Assembly: GCA_934796165.1 (NCBI GenBank)
Contig: CAKVOU010000006.1
Location: forward strand, 43,464 to 107,463
Direction of reading: 5' to 3'
DNA length: 64,000 nt
Source of the DNA: an uncultured Eubacteriales bacterium
Lineage (GTDB): Bacteria; Bacillota; Clostridia; Oscillospirales; CAG-272
The notes beneath the pieces were generated by a model. That model was not told the DNA's origin and made no database searches. It worked only from the letters and a program-made list of their open reading frames with translations. Shown here in pieces: positions 51,957 through 61,093 of this stretch (its first letter is position 1; every line of letters starts with the position of its first letter). The position numbers were made by a program, and so were the translations under genes.

Positions 51957-52621
51957 GGACTTTTTGATTTGTTTCCTTTCAGGTATCCGGGCACGGGTTT
52001 CTCCTTGCCCCGCCCGTTGACTTTTTGATTTTTTCTTTGCAATGCCCCGGGCGGGGCGCTCTCGCCCGATGACTTTTCGATCTGTTTCTTTTTCAGCATC
52101 CGGGCACGGTTTCTCCTTGCCCCGCCCGTTGACTTTTTGATTCTTTCTTTGCAGTGCCCCGGGCGGGGCGCTCTCGCCCGATGACTTTTCGATCTGTTTC
52201 TTTTTCAGCATCCGGGCATGGGTTTCTCCTTGCCCCGCCCGTTGACTTTTTGATTCTTTCTTTGCAGTGCCCCGGGCGGGGCGCTCTCGCCCGATGACTT
52301 TTCGATCTGTTTCTTTTTCAGCATCCGGGCATGGCTTCTCCTTGCCCCGCCCGATGACTTTTGGATTTTCTCTTTTTCAGCGCCCCGGGCGGGGCGCTCT
52401 CGCCCGATGACTTTTCGATCTGTTTCTTTTTCAGCATCCGGGCACGGCTTCTCCTTGCCCCGCCCGTTGACTTTTTGATTTTTTCTTTGCAATGCCCGGG
52501 CGGGGCGCTCTCGCCCGATGACTTTTCGATCTGTTTCTTTTTCAGCATCCGGGCACGGGTTTCTCCTTGCCCCGCCCGTTGACTTTTTGATTCTTTCTTT
52601 GCAGTGCCCGGGCGGGGCGCT
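51957..52621. repeat. nested tandem-repeat array of 12 alternating half-units
   Basis: Twelve head-to-tail half-units of two related types alternate. Type A (60-61 bp) starts ATGACTTTTCGATC. Type B (51-53 bp) starts TTGACTTTTTGATT. Boundaries that I read: A 51957-52016, B 52017-52068, A 52069-52128, B 52129-52180, A 52181-52241, B 52242-52293, A 52294-52353, B 52354-52406, A 52407-52466, B 52467-52517, A 52518-52578, B 52579-52621. Each half-unit ends in a GC inverted repeat closing at GCCCG and is followed by a 20-25 nt T-rich tract. A+B periods are 112-113 bp, not multiples of three, so it is not a coding repeat. The gap 51831-51956 shows no gene. Confidence 0.93.
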
Positions 52622-52626
52622 CATAA

Positions 52627-52676
52627 ACACAAAAACCTCCTGCGACGAATCTGACCATTCTGTCGCAGGAGGTTCT
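52627..52676 (-). terminator. terminator of the VanY-like gene
   Basis: A perfect 13-bp stem (AACCTCCTGCGAC with GTCGCAGGAGGTT, 15-nt loop) followed on the reverse strand by TTTTTGTG. It abuts the repeat array. Confidence 0.92.
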
Positions 52677-52772
52677 TTGGGTTTGTTTGCAGACTGCGAG
52701 GCATCCGCAAGCTGCCGGCATCAACCGGCTTCAGCAACTTACAGCGGCAGCCCGCAACCCCGGTTTTCGCAA

Positions 52773-53630
52773 TCAGTTCTTTGCCCCGGCGAGGTATTCC
52801 TCAAGCGTCAGGTTTCCGTCGTGGATGGCTCTCGCCGCCGCCTGCCCGACAAACCGGTAGTGCCAGGATTCATAGGAGTACCCCGTCACGTCCACTTTGT
52901 CCTCGGGGTAACGCAGAATAAAGCCGAATTTGTAGGCGTTCTCCCGGAGCCACGGGTACGCGGAGGTTTCCGCAAACCCCGGCTTGGAACCGTTCCCGTA
53001 TTCGCTTGCGTAATTGAACAATTCCCCCATGGAGGTGGTCATCAGGTCCACGCAAAGTCCGGTCTGATGCTCGCTGGTTCCGGGAAACGCCGAATAGGAC
53101 AGCACATATTCCCGGACCTTTGTTTCCGACCAGTCGGGATGAGCATCGGATTCTTTCTGCAGATAATAATTGAACAGATACTCCTGCCGCGCATAGGAGC
53201 GGTACCCGCTCGTCGCATAGGTATCCGTGATTCCCTCGGCACGCATTTCGGTCAGCATGGCATAAAGCGCTTCTGCCGCCGTCTCTTCCAGCTGAATTTC
53301 TTTTCCGTACAGGCAGAAGGACTTGTCGAGCGTCACGACCGAGCCGGGATCAAAATCCTTTCCGACCGGGGTCTGCTTGTTGGCAAGCACCAACTTCCCG
53401 CCCTCCGGGTTGAGGTAAGGCAGATACCGGGACAGATCCGCACGGAACGCGTAATCATAAGAAACGGGCGCTTCGGTCTCCGTTCCGGTGTCGGGATCGG
53501 TGACCGTGTCCTGCGGATCAGTGGAAGATTCGGTCGGCTTTCCCGCGCAGGAAGCGACCATGGGAAGCACAAAAAGAAGCGCCGCAAGAGTGGCGGCAAC
53601 GCGTTTTACATTCACAAAAGAAAATTTCAT
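52773..53630 (-). CDS. VanY-family D-Ala-D-Ala carboxypeptidase lipoprotein
   Basis: A 285-residue lipoprotein (lipobox VASC) with a Thr/Asp/Glu linker. The zinc site of the VanY/D-Ala-D-Ala carboxypeptidase family is intact: TSGYRSYARQ, SEHQTGLCVDL (His and Asp ligands) and SYESWHYRFVG (catalytic Glu region and His ligand). It trims D-Ala from peptidoglycan stem peptides outside the membrane. The start at 53630 follows GAGGATATCG. It need not indicate vancomycin resistance. Confidence 0.93.
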   Translation of the reverse strand: MKFSFVNVKRVAATLAALLFVLPMVASCAGKPTESSTDPQDTVTDPDTGTETEAPVSYDYAFRADLSRYLPYLNPEGGKLVLANKQTPVGKDFDPGSVVTLDKSFCLYGKEIQLEETAAEALYAMLTEMRAEGITDTYATSGYRSYARQEYLFNYYLQKESDAHPDWSETKVREYVLSYSAFPGTSEHQTGLCVDLMTTSMGELFNYASEYGNGSKPGFAETSAYPWLRENAYKFGFILRYPEDKVDVTGYSYESWHYRFVGQAAARAIHDGNLTLEEYLAGAKN

Positions 53631-53796
53631 CGTTTCGATATCCTCTTCGATTTCACCGCCGACGGCGGCAAGAGGCGGCACTGCGCCTCTTTGAGAGCGG
53701 AGGGGTCCCCACTTTACGGGGATCCCGACAGTCTGGCTTTTCTCTTCTCACGGGGCAAAATGCCGGTGTCATCCGCCATGTACGGAATACGGCATC

Positions 53797-54348
53797 TTAT
53801 TTGGTCTCCAGCATGAAAAAGTACGGAGACGCGGGCGAATTGATGATCTGCACCTTGGTCGCCGATACCTTGAAGCGGCTGAGCGAACGCAGGTACTCGT
53901 CGATCATATGCCCCTCGGCGTCGCCCTCCGGGTGTCCCGGATACACGGCGATGTTCAGGATCGCGTCCTTGTCAAGCAGGCTGATCGCCGCCTCGATCGC
54001 GGGCATGGTCGTTTCCCGCATGGTGGTGATGGACTTGTCCCCGCCGGGAAGCCAACCGAGATTGAACATTCCCGCCTTGATCGGTTCCTTGACGTAATCA
54101 AGGACAAGGTGGTGCGAGGCGTGGATGAGCGTGTAGTTCTCGGGGCAGCCCGCCGCGCGCAGGTGCTCTCTTGTGGATTCCACTGCGCTTTCCTGCACGT
54201 CAAACGCGTACACGCGTCCGCTCTCTCCGACGGTTTTGGAGAGAAACTCGGTGTCGTGTCCGTTGCCCATCGTGAAATCGACCGCAACGTCCCCCGCGTG
54301 CAGGTGGCGGAGAATATAGAATTTGTGCATTTCCAAAAGATCAATCAT
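53797..54348 (-). CDS. class I SAM-dependent methyltransferase (YtqB-like)
   Basis: A 183-residue methyltransferase of the rRNA_methylase family PF06962. Motif I is AVDFTMGNGHDTEFL, DVQESAVEST holds the acidic residue binding SAM, and ASHHLVLDYV and FNLGWLPGGDKS follow. NIAVYPGHPEGD is near the C-terminus. The start overlaps the stop of the DUF6062 gene by 4 bp (ATGA). Target RNA or molecule is unknown. Last gene of the obg-side operon. Confidence 0.92.
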   Translation of the reverse strand: MIDLLEMHKFYILRHLHAGDVAVDFTMGNGHDTEFLSKTVGESGRVYAFDVQESAVESTREHLRAAGCPENYTLIHASHHLVLDYVKEPIKAGMFNLGWLPGGDKSITTMRETTMPAIEAAISLLDKDAILNIAVYPGHPEGDAEGHMIDEYLRSLSRFKVSATKVQIINSPASPYFFMLETK

Positions 54349-55058
54349 TTTGTACCCTCTCCCCGGTGCAGATCGGCGCGGAGAAAGCGGATCGCCCGCT
54401 CCACCGCGTCCCGGGAATCCTTCCACGGCTCCTCATGGTACCGGTAATCGAATTTTTTGCAGAACCAGGAAACGTCCTCGGACAATTTGTCAAGATAGGG
54501 CTCCACCACCGAAGCAAGGTCTCCCGCGAAATCGGGAAACAGCTTCTTCGGCAGATGCTCCTTCCCATAAGAAAGAAGCAATCGGTAGTGCGGCAGGCAG
54601 AAATACGGCTGTGCCTTGACCTTTCGCGGGAAGGTTTCGTCATGCTGCCAGAGGTAGACGACGGTGTCCGTCATTTTCGTAAAATTCACGTCGATCCGCT
54701 CGCAGACGTAGCAGGACTTCTCCAGCTCGCCGATGCGTTTCAGCGGCTTCTCGCCGGGACGCGACGCAAATCCGCCGCTCCGGATCTCTTTTTTGAGTTC
54801 GTTCAAGTGGCTTTCCAGCGTCAGTCCCATGCCGAGGCGGTTCTTGCGCACAAACATCATGTCGTAGTGCGTGCGGCAGAAGCCCCGCTCGTTGGTACGG
54901 ATACGGACATCCGGCTCCATCATGGACGCGCCGAGGATGATCTCCAGTTCGTTTTCCTCAAGTTTGTTGTACAGAGTACACATGGGACAGCCGCAGGCGG
55001 CGTCTCTCTCGCTTGCCTCAAACGCCTCGTTGACCTCAATGGTATAGATCTGTTCCAT
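54345..55058 (-). CDS. DUF6062-like protein with two Cys/His clusters
   Basis: A 237-residue soluble protein. Cys22-x-Cys24-x2-Cys27 with Cys61-Arg-Thr-His64, and Cys116-x2-Cys119 with Cys154-x2-His157, form two C..C..C..H sets that could each bind zinc. I recall this as the DUF6062 family of clostridial proteins with no assigned function. It follows ppa by 11 bp and overlaps the methyltransferase gene by 4 bp. The ribosome site is weak, so its translation may depend on ppa. Confidence 0.82.
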   Translation of the reverse strand: MEQIYTIEVNEAFEASERDAACGCPMCTLYNKLEENELEIILGASMMEPDVRIRTNERGFCRTHYDMMFVRKNRLGMGLTLESHLNELKKEIRSGGFASRPGEKPLKRIGELEKSCYVCERIDVNFTKMTDTVVYLWQHDETFPRKVKAQPYFCLPHYRLLLSYGKEHLPKKLFPDFAGDLASVVEPYLDKLSEDVSWFCKKFDYRYHEEPWKDSRDAVERAIRFLRADLHRGEGTK

Positions 55059-55069
55059 CGCCGTCCGTA

Positions 55070-55615
55070 TCAGTTACCCGCCTTGCGGTCGCCGTATTTG
55101 CGGTCGTAGGAAGCCATTGCCTCGCGGATGATCTCTTTTGCATCTTCGGTCGTGAACAGCTCCTTGACCGCAGTCTGCTTGTTTTCCAGCTGCTTGTAGA
55201 CCGAGAAGAAGTGCATGATCTCGTCAAAAATGTGTGCGGGCAGCTCGTCAATGGAGGTAACGCCCGTGTAATTGGGATTGGCGACCGGAACGGCGATGAT
55301 TTTGTCGTCAAGTGCCCCCGAATCCAGCATCCGCATGACGCCGATGGGACGTACCCGGATGAGCGTCAGGGGATAGACGGACACCTCGCCGAGCACCAGC
55401 ACGTCAAGGGGGTCTCCGTCGTCCGCAAAGGTGCGCGGGATAAAGCCGTAATTGGCGGGATAGTGGGTCGCCGTGTACAGCACACGGTCGAGCTTGATCA
55501 GCCCCGTATTCTTGTCCAGCTCGTATTTGCAGGAGCTTCCCTTCGGAATCTCAATGACGGCGGTAAACTCCTCCGCCGAGATCTCGCGGGGGTCAATGTC
55601 GTGCCAGATGTTCAT
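55070..55615 (-). CDS. ppa: soluble inorganic pyrophosphatase (family I)
   Basis: A 181-residue enzyme hydrolysing pyrophosphate. IEIPKGSSCKYELDK, YPANYGFIPRTFADDGDPLDVLVL (metal-binding Asp residues) and HFFSVYKQLENK are typical of family I. The start at 55615 follows AGAGGTG. A longer frame to 55774 lacks support. Confidence 0.97.
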   Translation of the reverse strand: MNIWHDIDPREISAEEFTAVIEIPKGSSCKYELDKNTGLIKLDRVLYTATHYPANYGFIPRTFADDGDPLDVLVLGEVSVYPLTLIRVRPIGVMRMLDSGALDDKIIAVPVANPNYTGVTSIDELPAHIFDEIMHFFSVYKQLENKQTAVKELFTTEDAKEIIREAMASYDRKYGDRKAGN

Positions 55616-55809
55616 ATGGTCACCTCTTTCTTGGTTTCTCCTCATTCGGGGGTGGATGTTTCCCCATCCGGGTACAGGCTCCGCCGGCAAATGCCGGGAC
55701 AGGGAGGGTACAGGTTTTGCCGCGCAGATTCCGTCGCGCAGGTTCAGCCGCGCAGATTTTTTCCTGTTCCGCAAAACGGCAGATCCGTCCTTTATTTGTG
55801 CGGAAACAC

Positions 55810-57093
55810 TTACTTGATAAAATCGAACTCGAAATCGTAAATGGAAACGGTGTCGCCGTCGCGGCAGCCCGCCGCCTCCAGTTGTTCAAACACACCGCTC
55901 TTCTGGAGTACCCGCTGGAAGAAGTTCAGCGACTCGTAATTTTCAAAGTTGACCTGCCCGGTCAGGTTGAACAGCCATTCACCCTCCACAATAAATTTGC
56001 CGTTCTCGCGGCGGATGGTGGTCTCCTTGCCCTCGCCGACAAGCGGTTCCTCGGGCGTGTAGTTGCTCTCGTAAACCGTGATGGGGGGCAATTCGGACAA
56101 GCGGTCGGCGGTCGCTCTGACCAGCTCCCGGATTCCCTCGCCCGTCGCGGCGGAAACGTACAGAAGCTGCCAGCCGTGCTCCTTCACATATACCTCGAAC
56201 CGCGGAATATCCACGGTCTCCCGGTCAAGCGCATCGCACTTGTTGGCGACAATGATCTGGGGGCGGGAGGCAAGCTGTTCGCTGTACCGCCGGAGCTCCC
56301 CGTTGATGACCTCGATGTCGTTCACCGGGTCGCGTCCCTCGAAACAGGAAATATCCACGACGTGCAGAAGCAGTCTGCAACGGTCCACGTGGCGGAGGAA
56401 TTCGTGCCCGAGACCCGCGCCGTCCGCCGCACCCTCGATCAGCCCCGGGATGTCCGCGGCGACAAAGCCCTTGCCCTCGCCGTCGGCTCTGACAACGCCG
56501 AGATTGGGGGAAAGCGTGGTGAAATGGTAATCCGCGATCTTGGGACGCGCCGCGGAAATGCGCGCGAGAATGGAGGATTTGCCGACGCTCGGATACCCGA
56601 TCAGACCGACGTCCGCGATCATCTTGAGCTCCAGCTCGACCTCTTTTTCCTCGCCGTGCGTGCCGCTCTTGGCAAACATGGGAACCTGTCTTGTCGGCGT
56701 GGCGAAATGCCGGTTGCCCCAGCCGCCGCGTCCGCCGCGACAGCAAAGGAAGTCCGCGCCGTCCCCCTCGGACATATCGTGGATAATCTGCCCCGTCGCC
56801 GCGTCCTTGATGAGCGTTCCGGGCGGCACCATAATATACAGGTCGTCCGCTGTTGCGCCGTGGAATTTGGCGCCGGAGCCGTCCCCGCCGCGTCCCGCAA
56901 CGAATTTCTTGCGGTAGCGGAAGGCAAGCAGGGTGTTCTCTCCCTCGTCCACGCGGAAAATGATGTTTCCGCCCTTGCCGCCGTCTCCGCCGTCAGGTCC
57001 GCCTGCGGCGACATATTTTTCTCTGCGGAAGGAAACGGCACCGTTGCCGCCGTCCCCCGCCTTGACATAGATTTTTACGTGATCAATAAACAT
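55810..57093 (-). CDS. obg: Obg GTPase
   Basis: A 427-residue essential GTPase of 50S maturation. Residues 1-160 are the Gly-rich Obg fold (YVKAGDGGNGAVSFRREK, GGPDGGDGGKGGN). The G domain has IGYPSVGKSSILAR, DIPGLIEGA and NKCD. The C-terminal OCT domain ends the protein. GAGGGA precedes the ATG. In Bacillus, Obg is linked to sporulation entry and stress response. It heads obg-ppa-DUF6062-methyltransferase, although 195 bp separate it from ppa. Confidence 0.98.
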   Translation of the reverse strand: MFIDHVKIYVKAGDGGNGAVSFRREKYVAAGGPDGGDGGKGGNIIFRVDEGENTLLAFRYRKKFVAGRGGDGSGAKFHGATADDLYIMVPPGTLIKDAATGQIIHDMSEGDGADFLCCRGGRGGWGNRHFATPTRQVPMFAKSGTHGEEKEVELELKMIADVGLIGYPSVGKSSILARISAARPKIADYHFTTLSPNLGVVRADGEGKGFVAADIPGLIEGAADGAGLGHEFLRHVDRCRLLLHVVDISCFEGRDPVNDIEVINGELRRYSEQLASRPQIIVANKCDALDRETVDIPRFEVYVKEHGWQLLYVSAATGEGIRELVRATADRLSELPPITVYESNYTPEEPLVGEGKETTIRRENGKFIVEGEWLFNLTGQVNFENYESLNFFQRVLQKSGVFEQLEAAGCRDGDTVSIYDFEFDFIK

Positions 57094-57500
57094 TCTGATC
57101 CCTCACTGAATTCCGGCGGTCTTTGCCGCACATGGATGACGCGCTGTCGCGGCAACACACGGATCGTGCGTGCGGTGGTGCCGCAATACCGGTTGATAAC
57201 GCTCGACTGTCAGGCTGTCAGCCGCCCCCGTTGATACGTGATTGATTCCTGTCCGCCCGGAGACACGCGGAGGTAAATGTGCGCCCGCACAGGAAAATGC
57301 GTTGCGCCCCGCCCGCAGACAGATAACACGCGCGTGGTACCGACACACGCGGATGGTGCACGGCTGTCGCTCTGAAACATTCGGGGACAACACAGCCGGT
57401 GCACACCCGTTCAGGATGGCACGAGTCGGTACAACTTGCGGATGAGCTGTCTGCCCACGCATCGCCTCCGCAGTCCGCCATACCCGCGGACTGCGCGTTT
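57094..57500. other. intergenic region between obg and der
   Basis: About 400 bp with repeated ACACGCGG and GTGCGGTG-like words. A perfect 10-bp stem (57469-57495, CGCAGTCCGC with GCGGACTGCG) abuts the der stop. Its T run (CGTTTTT) is on the forward strand only. No gene is credible here. Confidence 0.5.
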
Positions 57501-58859
57501 TTACTGATTCTGCGGAAGCCGCGGTCCGTCCGGCATTTCCTCGCCCTTCTCGCGGATGATAAGCTTGATGGGGGTTCCCGCAAAGCCGAAGGTCTCGCGG
57601 AGGCAGTTTTCCAGATACCGCTGATAGGAGAAGTGGAACAGCGCCGCGCTGTTGCAGAAGAGCACAAAGGTCGGCGGAGCAATGCTGTTCTGCGTCATAT
57701 AATAGATCTTGAGCCTCCGTCCCTTGTCGGTCGGCGGCTGGACTCTCGTGGTCGCGTCGTTCAGCACATCGTTGAGCATACCCGTCGTAATGCGTCGGTG
57801 CGCCTCGGCATACGCGTCGGTGATGGTGCGGAACAGATTGGGAAGCCGTTGTCCCGTCAGGGCGGACACGAATACGATGGGCGCGTAGGTCATATACGCG
57901 AGCGCAGTGCGGATCTTGTCCGTAAACGCTTTGACCGTGGAGTTGTCCTTCTCCACCGCGTCCCACTTGTTGACGACGATGATGGACGCCTTGCCTGCGT
58001 TGTGCGCGATTCCGGCGATCTTTTCGTCCTGCTCGGTGATGCCCTCGGTCGCGTCGATCATGATGAGGCACACATCGGCGCGTTCCACTGCCATGTGGGC
58101 GCGGAGCACGCTGTATTTTTCGATGGAATCGGTCACCTTGGACTGCCTGCGGATACCCGCTGTATCAATGAAGGTGAATCTGCCGCACTCGTTTTCCACG
58201 GGCGTATCCACCGCGTCGCGGGTCGTTCCGGCAATGTCCGAAACGATGAGGCGGTTGGAGCCGACGATCTTATTGATGATGGAGGACTTGCCCGCGTTCG
58301 GCTTGCCGATGACGGCGACCTTGATGGTGTCGTCTTCCTCCGTGTCCGGGGGAAGCTCGCCGATGGCGCGGATGCACGCGTCCAGGAGGTCGCCCGTGCC
58401 GGTGCCGTGTACCGAGGAGACGGCAATGGGGTCCTCCGTGAAACCAAGCTCGTAGAATTCATAGAATTCGTAAGGCAGCCCGCCCGTCGAATCGCACTTG
58501 TTGATACAGGGGATGACCGGCTTGCCGGACTTCTTGAGCATAACGGCAATGTCGCGGTCGGCGGCGGTCAGCCCCGTGCGGACATCGCACAGAAACACAA
58601 TCACATCGGCGGTATCCACTGCGATCTGCGCCTGAATCTTCATCTGGGACAGAATCACGTCGTCGGTTTTTGGTTCGATACCGCCGGTGTCGATGAGGAT
58701 CAGCGGAACGCCGTTCCAGACGGTCTCCGCGTAGATCCGGTCGCGCGTGACGCCGGGGGTATCCTCCACGATGGAGCGCCGCTCGCCGATAAGTTTATTG
58801 AAAAGCGTACTCTTGCCGACATTCGGTCTGCCGACAATCGCGATCACGGGTTTGGACAT
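57501..58859 (-). CDS. der: double-GTPase Der (EngA)
   Basis: A 452-residue protein with two G domains in tandem: first loop VGRPNVGKST with DTPGVTRDR and NKCD, second loop IGKPNAGKSS with DIAGTTRDAVD, DTAGIRRQ and NKWD. A C-terminal KH-like domain (RRLKIYYMTQNSIAPPTFVLFCN) binds the 50S subunit. It is essential for ribosome assembly. AAGGAGGTGTTTTT precedes the ATG. It follows the small membrane protein gene by 21 bp. Confidence 0.98.
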   Translation of the reverse strand: MSKPVIAIVGRPNVGKSTLFNKLIGERRSIVEDTPGVTRDRIYAETVWNGVPLILIDTGGIEPKTDDVILSQMKIQAQIAVDTADVIVFLCDVRTGLTAADRDIAVMLKKSGKPVIPCINKCDSTGGLPYEFYEFYELGFTEDPIAVSSVHGTGTGDLLDACIRAIGELPPDTEEDDTIKVAVIGKPNAGKSSIINKIVGSNRLIVSDIAGTTRDAVDTPVENECGRFTFIDTAGIRRQSKVTDSIEKYSVLRAHMAVERADVCLIMIDATEGITEQDEKIAGIAHNAGKASIIVVNKWDAVEKDNSTVKAFTDKIRTALAYMTYAPIVFVSALTGQRLPNLFRTITDAYAEAHRRITTGMLNDVLNDATTRVQPPTDKGRRLKIYYMTQNSIAPPTFVLFCNSAALFHFSYQRYLENCLRETFGFAGTPIKLIIREKGEEMPDGPRLPQNQ

Positions 58860-58880
58860 AAAAACACCTCCTTGGGGAAA

Positions 58881-59300
58881 TCAGGCAATGAACAGGCGGA
58901 AAAGCAGAACCGCGGCACTGCAGGCATACAGGATTGCGGCGGCAACAAACTGAAACACCGCGGCGGAAAGTGCGGAGCGGACGGTCTGACTGCGGAAATA
59001 ACTCTGGATTCCGCCGAACAGCGCCGCCGTGGCAAGCAGGGGAAGCGCAATCAGGTTGGCAGTCTCCTCGCTCAACACGGACGAAAAGCCCAGTACCTCC
59101 ACCAGAATGACCGCAACGGTGCAAAAGAGCGCCGCCGCAATGGATGCTTTGGCAGCAGAGGACTTTTTCGGTTTCCCTGCTGCCCCGTCTTTGGCTTCGG
59201 AGGCTTTTCCGGAATCCATGACGAGGTCCGGCTGCTCCGCCGCGAGCGTCGGATTCGTATTGACGACGTGCGTAGCGCCTGTGGTAGACAACATAGACAT
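58881..59300 (-). CDS. small membrane protein of unknown function
   Basis: A 139-residue protein. The N-terminal 50 residues are polar and Ala/Lys/Ser-rich. Three hydrophobic stretches follow (AAALFCTVAVILVEVLGF, LIALPLLATAALFGGI, AAAILYACSAAVLLFRLFIA). No family is recognised. AAAGGA precedes the ATG at a workable spacing. Its position directly before der suggests cotranscription. Confidence 0.7.
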   Translation of the reverse strand: MSMLSTTGATHVVNTNPTLAAEQPDLVMDSGKASEAKDGAAGKPKKSSAAKASIAAALFCTVAVILVEVLGFSSVLSEETANLIALPLLATAALFGGIQSYFRSQTVRSALSAAVFQFVAAAILYACSAAVLLFRLFIA

Positions 59301-59558
59301 AACAAAATCCTTTCCTGAAAACCGTCGGCACCTGCGGACCGCTTCCGCAGTGCTGACGAATCAAAGCGGGTGAGAGTTCCGCACGGCGTGTTTTCCGCGC
59401 GGCAAGCGAGCAGTCAAACGCGTGCGGGGAGAAGCAGCAGCGTCGGGTACAACAGTAGCGTCCGTCACCGCGGTGACGCCGCACAGCGGCAACATCCGCA
59501 AAGTTGCAACGTCAGAATATGGCGGCGTTACAAGTCGCCGTTTTTCAAAGTGACCGCG

Positions 59559-60878
59559 TTACAAAGTCACGCCGAGCATACACTCAACAAATGCACCGCC
59601 GCTCTCACAGGGAGCGGGGAGCGCAGGAACGCCGAGCGCCGCAGAAAGATCGGCGGGGGAACGGTCATCAAGAAACACGTCGCCCTCGGCGCGGAGCGTG
59701 GCGGACGGAAAATACAGCACGTCGCCAAGTTCTTTGCCGCGGAGCTGTTCCTCCATATCCTTGCCCGTGAGCAGACCCGCGACCGTGACGCTTTCTCCGA
59801 AGAAATGGTTGATAATTTTATATACGTGAATGGTCAGCCCCTCGACCTGCGCCTCCAGTGTTGCCGCCATTCCCCTGATGGTTTCAAAAGACGCGGCACC
59901 GGTACAGACCGAGACGGTTCTGGGAGCCTTGAACTTTTCCAGATACTCCGGCAGGAAATACAGCTCCGCGTGAAATTCCGAGAGCAGAGAAGTCAGCATT
60001 CCGACGCCGTTTTCAAACTGCGGGAATCCCTCATAGTATTCCTCGTCGTGAAGCGGAAGACCCGCATTCAGGTAAAATTCATCCGAGCAGAAGAACAGGC
60101 GCGAGCCGTACTTTTCGAGGCACTCCTCCGCAAACGCTTCCACCTGCCGGATGACGGCGGCGGATTCCTCCCTTGAAAACAGAGTCAGCGGGTACAGCTT
60201 TTCCCGATAGCGTGTCAGTCCCGCGGGAACGATGGACACACTGCGGAGAGACGGCACATATTTCACGAGGTCGTGCATGGAGCGGTCAAGCTCCGCGCCG
60301 TCGTTGATCCCGCGGCAGAGCACGATCTGTCCGCAGAGCGCGATCCCCGCCTCAGCAAGGCGGTCAAGGTACCGGAGCACCTCTCCTGCGTGCTTGTTGT
60401 GCATCATGGAGACACGCAGTGCGGGGTTGGTCGTATGCACCGAAACGTTGACGGGAGAAATGTGCATCTCGATAATGCGGTCGATGTCGTGGTCGGAGAG
60501 ATTGGTGAGGGTGATGTAGTTGCCGTGGAGGAAGGAAAGCCGGCTGTCGTCGTCCTTGAAATACAGCGTTTTGCGCATTCCGGGCGGCAGCTGGTCGATG
60601 AAGCAGAAAATACAGCGGTTTTCACAGGAGTGCTTTTTATCCATGAGCGGTGTTTCAAAGTCCAGCCCGATGTCGTCGTACTCGCCCTTATGGATGGTGA
60701 CCGCGAACTCTTCCCCGTTCCGGGAAAGCGACAGGGTGACAACCCGCGCGGTCAGGCGGAAGCGATAATCCAGCACATCCGTGATTTCGCGTCCGTTGAT
60801 CTCCAGCAGAACGTCGCCGGGAACGATTCCCGCCCGCGCCGCTCTGGAGCGTTCCTCCACGCCCGTAATTGTTACCAT
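59559..60878 (-). CDS. DUF512 radical SAM protein with PDZ domain
   Basis: A 439-residue protein. A PDZ-like N-terminus (RAARAGIVPGDVLLEINGREI) is followed by the radical SAM cluster Cys85-x3-Cys89-x2-Cys92 in HSCENRCIFCF. A DUF512 domain follows (CSDEFYLNAGLPLHDEEYYEGFPQFENGVGML) with a Gly-rich C-terminal part. This is the conserved DUF512/TIGR03279-type family often found near der. The reaction is unknown. The ATG at 60878 follows GGAGGTAAGAAA; a longer frame is not supported. Confidence 0.93.
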   Translation of the reverse strand: MVTITGVEERSRAARAGIVPGDVLLEINGREITDVLDYRFRLTARVVTLSLSRNGEEFAVTIHKGEYDDIGLDFETPLMDKKHSCENRCIFCFIDQLPPGMRKTLYFKDDDSRLSFLHGNYITLTNLSDHDIDRIIEMHISPVNVSVHTTNPALRVSMMHNKHAGEVLRYLDRLAEAGIALCGQIVLCRGINDGAELDRSMHDLVKYVPSLRSVSIVPAGLTRYREKLYPLTLFSREESAAVIRQVEAFAEECLEKYGSRLFFCSDEFYLNAGLPLHDEEYYEGFPQFENGVGMLTSLLSEFHAELYFLPEYLEKFKAPRTVSVCTGAASFETIRGMAATLEAQVEGLTIHVYKIINHFFGESVTVAGLLTGKDMEEQLRGKELGDVLYFPSATLRAEGDVFLDDRSPADLSAALGVPALPAPCESGGAFVECMLGVTL

Positions 60879-60921
60879 TTTCTTACCTCCGCGGGAAGCA
60901 TACTCCCCCATTAAACAATCT

Positions 60922-60950
60922 ATTATATCACAGGTCGGATTATTTGTCAA
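60922..60950 (-). promoter_or_regulatory. consensus SigA promoter
   Basis: Reverse strand TTGACA (60945-60950), 17 bp, TATAAT (60922-60927), 44 bp before the DUF512 gene. Confidence 0.9.
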
Positions 60951-60965
60951 TCGGGGGAAAACAAA

Positions 60966-61051
60966 GCCGGCGGGGGCGGGGCGGCGGAAGTCTTCGCCGC
61001 GGCGCGGATGTGCCGTCGGCGGAGGCGGAAGTCGCCCCGCCCCCCGCCGGC
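60966..61051. repeat. GC-rich inverted repeat
   Basis: Arms of 18-19 bp (60966-60983 and 61033-61051, GCCGGCGGGGGCGGGGCG and its complement with one extra base) enclose 49 bp that also contain two GGCGGAAGTC words. It resembles the GC-rich intergenic elements near 14300 and 39000. Confidence 0.7.
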
Positions 61052-61093
61052 GCAGACACAGGGACACCCGCCAATACCGTTCCGGGGAAATCG

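Noticed and set aside
51957..52621. CRISPR array
   Set aside because: The repeating half-units are directly joined, with no unique spacers between them, and no cas genes lie nearby.
52205..52630. A 141-residue Lys-rich repeat protein on the reverse strand of the array
   Set aside because: Unit lengths of 112 and 113 bp shift the frame, and differences are single-base indels in GC runs, so a protein is not being maintained.
52773..53630. Vancomycin resistance determinant
   Set aside because: A VanY-type peptidase alone is common in Firmicutes. No vanH/A/X or sensor-regulator genes are in the window.
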